NCBI GenBank assembly: GCA_012964265.1
Contig: DTUH01000173.1
Coordinates: forward strand, 1 to 10,712
Length of the DNA: 10,712 bases
Direction of reading: 5' to 3'
Source of the DNA: Candidatus Lambdaproteobacteria bacterium
GTDB taxonomy: Bacteria > SAR324 > NAC60-12
Shown: positions 6,008-10,712 of the stretch, piece by piece
How positions within the stretch are numbered: the stretch's first letter is position 1
How the letters are laid out: each line of letters begins with the position of its first letter
Notes under the pieces: generated by a model
What the model was told of the DNA's origin: nothing
What the model saw: only the letters and a program-made list of their open reading frames with translations
Databases searched by the model: none
Translations under genes and position numbers: made by a program

Positions 6008-9000
6008 ATGGCACTCAGAGATTTGTTTGAAATTGCAGAAAATCCGAAAAATTATTCCGCGGTTCGGATCAAAATTGCCACTTCCGATGAAGTAACATCC
6101 TGGTCTTTTGGAGAAGTTCGAACTTCCGAAACCATCAATTACCGTACATTTAAGCCGGAACGTGATGGTTTATTTTGCGGTAAAATATTTGGTCCAGTGC
6201 ATGATTATGAGTGTATTTGCGGAAAATACAAACGAATGAAGCACCGGGGAATTACTTGCGAAAAATGTGGTGTGGAAGTTATTGAATCAAAAGTTCGCAG
6301 GGATCGGATGGGCAATATCAAACTGGCCTGTCCTGTTTCTCACGTTTGGTTTCTCAAGGGCGTTCCCAGCCGGATTGCAACAATCCTTGATATGATGTTG
6401 AGGGATTTAGAACGTGTGCTTTATTTTGATGCATACATTGTACTTGAAGCTGGCGATTCGGAACTTGAAGTGCTGGAACTGGTGGAAGAAGACCAATATC
6501 GTGAATTAGAAGAGAAACACCCTGATTTGAAGTTGGGTATGGGTGCAGAAGCAGTGCAGATACTTTTACGACGGATTGAATTAGTGGAACTTGAAAAAGA
6601 ACTGCAGGTTGAAATGCGTGAAGTCAATTCTGAAACACGTCGCAAAAGGATTGCAAAACGGTTGAAAGTAGTTGGCCAGCTGCTGAAGTCGGGGAATGCG
6701 GTAGACTCTATGATCATTGATAATTTACCGGTTTTACCACCTGAACTGCGCCCTTTGGTTCCTCTTGAAGGTGGTCGCTTTGCAACCAGTGACCTAAATG
6801 ACTTGTATCGCCGTGTGATTCACAGAAACAACCGCCTCAAACGTCTTATCGAATTGCGCGCACCAGGAATTATTGTTAAAAACGAAAAGCGGATGTTACA
6901 GGAATCTGTGGATGCTCTTTTTGATAACGGGCGACGTGGTCGGCCGATGGTAGGTTCCAATAAGCGACCGCTAAAGTCCATCAGCGATATGCTCAAAGGA
7001 AAACAGGGACGTTTCCGTCAAAATTTACTTGGAAAACGTGTTGATTATTCCGGACGTACTGTGATTGTGGTAGGACCAGAATTGAAACTTCATCAATGTG
7101 GGTTGCCTAAAAAAATGGCCCTGGAACTCTTTAAGCCTTTCATTTTTCACAAACTGATTGACTATCAGGAAGTTCACACGATAAAAAATGCTAAGAAAGT
7201 TCTTGAGGAAAATCCACCTGAAGTTTGGGCCATACTGGAAGAGGTTGTCCGTGAACATCCGGTATTGCTGAACCGTGCGCCAACTTTGCACCGTCTTGGG
7301 ATTCAGGCTTTTGAGCCGATTCTGATTGAAGGTAAAGCAATCCAGCTTCATCCACTCGTTTGTACGGCATTCAATGCAGACTTTGACGGTGACCAGATGG
7401 CGGTACATGTTCCACTTTCAGTGGAAGCGCAACTGGAAGCAAAGATCTTGATGATGTCCACGAATAATGTGTTATCGCCCGCAAATGGAAAACCTGTTAT
7501 GACACCAACTCAGGATATGGTGCTTGGACTTTACTGGATTACCAGACTGCGTGAAGGAGCATTAGGAGAAGGAAAAATTTTCTCCAATCGTGAAGAAGTT
7601 CAAGTTGCATTTGAACACGGCCGGGTAGACTTGCATGCAAAAATAAAAGTGCGTTTAACAGACGTTTTAATTAATGATGACGATGAGAAAAACTCAATAG
7701 TAGATTCAGGTAACCCAATACTAGACTCAACGGTTGGACGTGTGATGCTTTCGATGGTCATTCCAGAAGAGGTGCCTTTTGAAACAGTAAATGTGCATCT
7801 CAAGAAAAAACAAATGGCAGAGTTGGTTGATGAATCTTATCGAAAAGCAGGTAGTGTTAAAACTGTGAAAATGCTGGATGATCTTAAAAACTTAGGCTAT
7901 TTATATGCAACCAAAGCAGGCTTTTCAATAGGTATGGATGACATGGTGATTCCAAAAGAAAAAGCCGGACTGTTGAAGAAAGCACAAACGGATGTCAATA
8001 AAATTAACATACAGCATCAGGATGGATTAATCACTGATGGTGAGCGCTATAACCAGGTAATTGATATTTGGGCGAGGACTACAGAAAAAATTGCTGAAAA
8101 AATGTCAGCCGGACTTTCTGAAGAAATCATTGATGAAGAGGGTGTTCACAAAGTGAATTCTATCTTTATGATGGCAGATTCCGGTGCACGCGGCAGTAAC
8201 CAGCAAATGAAGCAGTTGGCGGGTATGCGTGGACTGATGGCAAAACCTTCCGGTGAAATTATCGAAACTCCAATTCACGCGAATTTCCGTGAAGGGCTTA
8301 ACGTACTGGAATATTTCATTTCAACACACGGTGCTCGAAAAGGACTTGCTGATACAGCATTGAAAACCGCAAATTCGGGATATTTAACTCGACGATTGGT
8401 TGATGTCTCTCAGGATTGCGTCGTGCAGGAAGATGATTGTGGCACACTGGATGGTATTGAAATGACAGCTCTGATAGAGTCTGGTGAAATAATTGAGCTA
8501 CTTGGCGACCGGATTTTAGGTCGTGTTTTACTTGATGATGTTATTGATCCAGATGCAGAAAATAAAATTCTGATTTCTGCTGGAACACTTATAAATGAAG
8601 AGCAAAGGGATATTATCCAAAACTCCAGAATTGAAAATGTTCGCATTCGCTCAGCCTTGACTTGTATGACAGAACCTGGTGTTTGCAGAGCGTGCTATGG
8701 ACGCGATTTATGCCACGGGGGTTTGATAAATTTAGGTGAGGCTGTAGGAGTAATTGCCGCTCAAAGTATAGGGGAACCGGGAACTCAGCTCACGATGCGT
8801 ACTTTTCATATCGGTGGAACTGCAAGTCGATTGGCAGAGCAGAATAAGTGGGAAGCAAGTTTTAGCGGAGTTCTGCGTTTCAACAACCTTAAGGAAGTAA
8901 AAAACCGTGAAGGAAATTTTGTGATTCTTGGACGTCGCGGTGAAGCGGTAATTGTTGAGGGAGATAAAACAATTCCTGTTGCTAAATTGACTGATCTTGA

Positions 9001-10291
9001 AAATGAAAGAGAACGTGAAAGACGTCCTTTACCGATGGGTTCAACTCTGCTGAAAAAAGAAGGCGAGTTCGTTGAGCAAGGTGACTTGATTGCCGAATGG
9101 GACCCCTTTTCCATTCCAATAATCACTGATGTTACAGGAGTCGTTAATTTTCAAGACATCAGTGAAGGTGAAACTTTTAAGGAACAAGTTGATGAAGTTT
9201 CAGGTGTTTCGCGTAAAGTAATTCATGAATCTCAAAGTCTGGAACAACGTCCGGTAATAGCAATTTGTGACAGCAAGAAAAAGACAATTATTCGTGAAAA
9301 TCACACGCCAACAGAATTTGCCCTGCCGATAAAATCTGAATTGATCGTAGAAAATGGAATTGAGGTTCATGCAGGAGATGTCCTTGCAAAAATTCCCAGA
9401 GAACTTGCCAGGAATAAGGATATTACCGGAGGTCTTCCAAGAGTTGCTGAACTCTTTGAGGCACGTGTTCCTAAGGATCAAGCTATTATAACTGAGATTG
9501 ACGGCATCGTTGAATTTGACTCTGATGTAAAGAAAAAGCAGCGAATCCGCATCCGTCCGGAAGATGGCAAAGGCGATTCAAAAGAATATTTGATTCCACG
9601 CGGACGGCATATAACAGTTCATATGGGAGAATATGTGCGTGCAGGAGATCCACTCATTGACGGCTCACCAAATCCGCATGACATTCTTGCTGTTAAAGGT
9701 TCAAAAGCTTTGCAGAAATATCTGGTGGATGAAGTTCAACAAGTTTATCGTTTACAGGGCGTTGGTATTAACGACAAACACATTGAAGTGATTGTGCGTC
9801 AAATGTTGCGTAAAGCCTATGTTGAAGACCCGGGTGATTCCAGTTTGCTAGTCGGCCAGGAAATTGACCGATCAGAAATGAATCGAGTCAATCGGGAATT
9901 GGTTGCTGAGGGTCTTCGGCCTGTTCGTTCAAAACCAAAATTGCTTGGCATAACTAAAGCTTCATTAAGTACGGAATCTTTCATTTCCGCAGCTTCTTTT
10001 CAGGATACAACAAAGGTACTGACCGACGCTTCTCTGGGCGGTAAACAAGATACTTTCCGTGGATTGAAAGAAAACGTGATCCTCGGACGGCTCATTCCAG
10101 CCGGCACCGGGTTTAAAGCATTTACTGAGGTAGATTACGAGCTTGGGGCAGGCGTGATTGACCCGGAAGCTATGCGACGTGCAGCAGATGAAGCTGCAAG
10201 AGCCGCAATGCAAAAGGCGATCGCTGAAGCGGAGGAAAATAAAAAACCTGAAGATTTGCTCCTTCAAGCAACAGTTGCCGAAGCCGCTTAA
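6008..10291 (+). CDS. rpoC: DNA-directed RNA polymerase subunit beta'
   Basis: Beta' holds the catalytic magnesium and the clamp. The product has 1427 residues against 1407 in E. coli. Landmarks in order: the clamp zinc site, Cys69, Cys71, Cys84 and Cys87; the rudder/lid region, with GKRVDYSGR (342-350); NADFDGDQM (456-464) with the three metal-binding aspartates 458, 460 and 462; the bridge helix (about 755-802); the second zinc site, Cys811, Cys886, Cys893 and Cys896; the trigger loop LTMRTFHIGG (928-937) with Met930, Arg931 and His934; then a large SI3-type insertion inside the trigger loop (about 941-1126), as in E. coli and other Gram-negatives; and the conserved end LGRLIPAGTG (1359-1368). 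A tail of nearly 60 residues rich in Ala and Glu follows, much longer than the E. coli end. The start is supported by the homologous N-terminus leading to SWSFGEV (31-37). There is no inserted intein or frameshift, and one full-length frame is seen. Confidence 0.99.
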   Translation: MALRDLFEIAENPKNYSAVRIKIATSDEVTSWSFGEVRTSETINYRTFKPERDGLFCGKIFGPVHDYECICGKYKRMKHRGITCEKCGVEVIESKVRRDRMGNIKLACPVSHVWFLKGVPSRIATILDMMLRDLERVLYFDAYIVLEAGDSELEVLELVEEDQYRELEEKHPDLKLGMGAEAVQILLRRIELVELEKELQVEMREVNSETRRKRIAKRLKVVGQLLKSGNAVDSMIIDNLPVLPPELRPLVPLEGGRFATSDLNDLYRRVIHRNNRLKRLIELRAPGIIVKNEKRMLQESVDALFDNGRRGRPMVGSNKRPLKSISDMLKGKQGRFRQNLLGKRVDYSGRTVIVVGPELKLHQCGLPKKMALELFKPFIFHKLIDYQEVHTIKNAKKVLEENPPEVWAILEEVVREHPVLLNRAPTLHRLGIQAFEPILIEGKAIQLHPLVCTAFNADFDGDQMAVHVPLSVEAQLEAKILMMSTNNVLSPANGKPVMTPTQDMVLGLYWITRLREGALGEGKIFSNREEVQVAFEHGRVDLHAKIKVRLTDVLINDDDEKNSIVDSGNPILDSTVGRVMLSMVIPEEVPFETVNVHLKKKQMAELVDESYRKAGSVKTVKMLDDLKNLGYLYATKAGFSIGMDDMVIPKEKAGLLKKAQTDVNKINIQHQDGLITDGERYNQVIDIWARTTEKIAEKMSAGLSEEIIDEEGVHKVNSIFMMADSGARGSNQQMKQLAGMRGLMAKPSGEIIETPIHANFREGLNVLEYFISTHGARKGLADTALKTANSGYLTRRLVDVSQDCVVQEDDCGTLDGIEMTALIESGEIIELLGDRILGRVLLDDVIDPDAENKILISAGTLINEEQRDIIQNSRIENVRIRSALTCMTEPGVCRACYGRDLCHGGLINLGEAVGVIAAQSIGEPGTQLTMRTFHIGGTASRLAEQNKWEASFSGVLRFNNLKEVKNREGNFVILGRRGEAVIVEGDKTIPVAKLTDLENERERERRPLPMGSTLLKKEGEFVEQGDLIAEWDPFSIPIITDVTGVVNFQDISEGETFKEQVDEVSGVSRKVIHESQSLEQRPVIAICDSKKKTIIRENHTPTEFALPIKSELIVENGIEVHAGDVLAKIPRELARNKDITGGLPRVAELFEARVPKDQAIITEIDGIVEFDSDVKKKQRIRIRPEDGKGDSKEYLIPRGRHITVHMGEYVRAGDPLIDGSPNPHDILAVKGSKALQKYLVDEVQQVYRLQGVGINDKHIEVIVRQMLRKAYVEDPGDSSLLVGQEIDRSEMNRVNRELVAEGLRPVRSKPKLLGITKASLSTESFISAASFQDTTKVLTDASLGGKQDTFRGLKENVILGRLIPAGTGFKAFTEVDYELGAGVIDPEAMRRAADEAARAAMQKAIAEAEENKKPEDLLLQATVAEAA

Positions 10292-10318
10292 AATTTGCCG
10301 ACACGCTCAGGGTTCGGG

Positions 10319-10712
10319 ATGCTTCCTTCCATTGAAACTCTCCACTTCGCTCTTAAAATGACGGTCCGGGACTATGAACTGGACCGTTTTGGAGTGATAA
10401 ATAATGCTGTTTATCAAAATTATCTTGAACACACACGCCACATGTTTTTGGAGTCAAATGGCGTCAGGATGATTGATTTGGCTGAACGTGGTTTTAGTCC
10501 TGTCATTACAAAAGCTGAAATTGAATATCGGAGCTCACTGCAAAGCAGAACTGACTTTGTGGTAAATCTTGAATTGGCTTCACTGACAAAAGTTAAGTTC
10601 GTTTTTATGCAGGAGGTCCGGAGCTTGCCTGAAGATGAGTTGATCATAAGCGCAAGGATTACCGGAACCATCCTCAATTCTTCCGGACGTCCTTGCTTTC
10701 CAGAGTCTTTCC
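10319..10712 (+). CDS. Hot-dog-fold acyl-CoA/acyl-ACP thioesterase (4HBT, YbgC/FadM-like), 3' truncated
   Basis: The frame gives 131 residues and runs off the right edge. Members are about 130-150 residues, so little is missing. The N-terminal motif VRDYELDRFGVINNAVYQNY (16-35), followed by LEHTRHMF, is typical of the 4-hydroxybenzoyl-CoA thioesterase family: a conserved Asp (here Asp22), then G-V-[IV]-N-N, then the long central helix. These cytosolic enzymes hydrolyse acyl-CoA or acyl-ACP thioesters; the substrate cannot be read from the sequence. ATG 10319 is preferred because AGGG (10309-10312) lies 6 nt upstream; ATG 10358 and TTG 10295 are in-frame alternatives. Only 27 nt separate it from rpoC and no terminator is visible, so it is probably co-transcribed with rpoBC. 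It lies in the same frame as rpoC, with only the rpoC TAA and nine sense codons between them. In Proteobacteria rpsL more commonly follows rpoC. Confidence 0.88.
   Translation, partial: MLPSIETLHFALKMTVRDYELDRFGVINNAVYQNYLEHTRHMFLESNGVRMIDLAERGFSPVITKAEIEYRSSLQSRTDFVVNLELASLTKVKFVFMQEVRSLPEDELIISARITGTILNSSGRPCFPESF

Noticed and set aside
7025..7408. Minus-strand frame of 127 codons inside rpoC, with others at 6421-6717, 8806-9126 and 9965-10267
   Set aside because: Complete overlap with the catalytic part of rpoC or its conserved domains; no independent start signal or recognisable product.
8828..9385. Large insertion in the beta' trigger loop as a possible mobile element or intein
   Set aside because: It aligns with the SI3 insertion of E. 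coli beta' and lacks intein splice motifs, so it is the ordinary lineage-specific insertion.
10158..10361. Plus-strand frame of 67 codons crossing the end of rpoC into the thioesterase gene
   Set aside because: Out of frame with both genes, overlaps the Shine-Dalgarno site and start of the thioesterase, and gives a Lys/Gln-rich product expected from frame-shifted Glu/Ala codons.

Overview
The window is the RNA polymerase rpoB-rpoC locus of a Gram-negative-type bacterium with moderate, rather A/T-leaning base composition. Both large subunits align well with the Escherichia coli proteins recalled from memory. They carry the same lineage-specific insertions: the beta lobe insertion SI1, an SI2-type insertion, and the large SI3 insertion in the beta' trigger loop. 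This points to Proteobacteria or a nearby deep branch (a deltaproteobacterial or SAR324-like lineage is conceivable), but the sequence alone does not settle the phylum.

Layout, all confident genes on the + strand: (i) 1-136, the last 44 codons of a gene whose C-terminus looks like the TPR-type tail of adenylate-cyclase-like proteins; (ii) 137-425, an A/T-rich gap with a plausible sigma70-type promoter; (iii) 426-1106, a seven-helix Bax1-I (BI-1/YccA/YetJ) family membrane protein; (iv) 1107-1672, a 566-bp gap with a terminator-like hairpin, a good promoter (about 1343-1371), and a predicted leader of about 295 nt that contains a bulged stem-loop; a doubtful 80-codon ORF lies antisense to this leader; (v) 1673-5965 rpoB; (vi) 6008-10291 rpoC; (vii) 10319-end, a hot-dog-fold thioesterase starting 27 nt after rpoC and truncated by the window edge.

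rpoB and rpoC encode beta and beta', which together form the catalytic core of RNA polymerase. All key motifs are present: the rifampicin pocket, both beta' zinc sites, the NADFDGDQM metal-binding loop, the bridge helix and the trigger loop. The thioesterase is so close to rpoC that it is probably co-transcribed. The usual rplKAJL genes before rpoB and rpsL after rpoC are absent, so rpoBC seems to be driven by its own promoter here.

I see no mobile element, CRISPR array, tRNA, rRNA or clearly novel multi-gene system. The points worth a second look are: the gene order; the long rpoB leader with a G-rich promoter discriminator; the lack of a Shine-Dalgarno sequence and a shared ACCAACAAC element before both rpoB and rpoC, although both flanking genes have one; the acidic C-terminal tail on beta and the Ala/Glu-rich tail on beta'; and the same-frame, single-stop junction between rpoC and the thioesterase gene.
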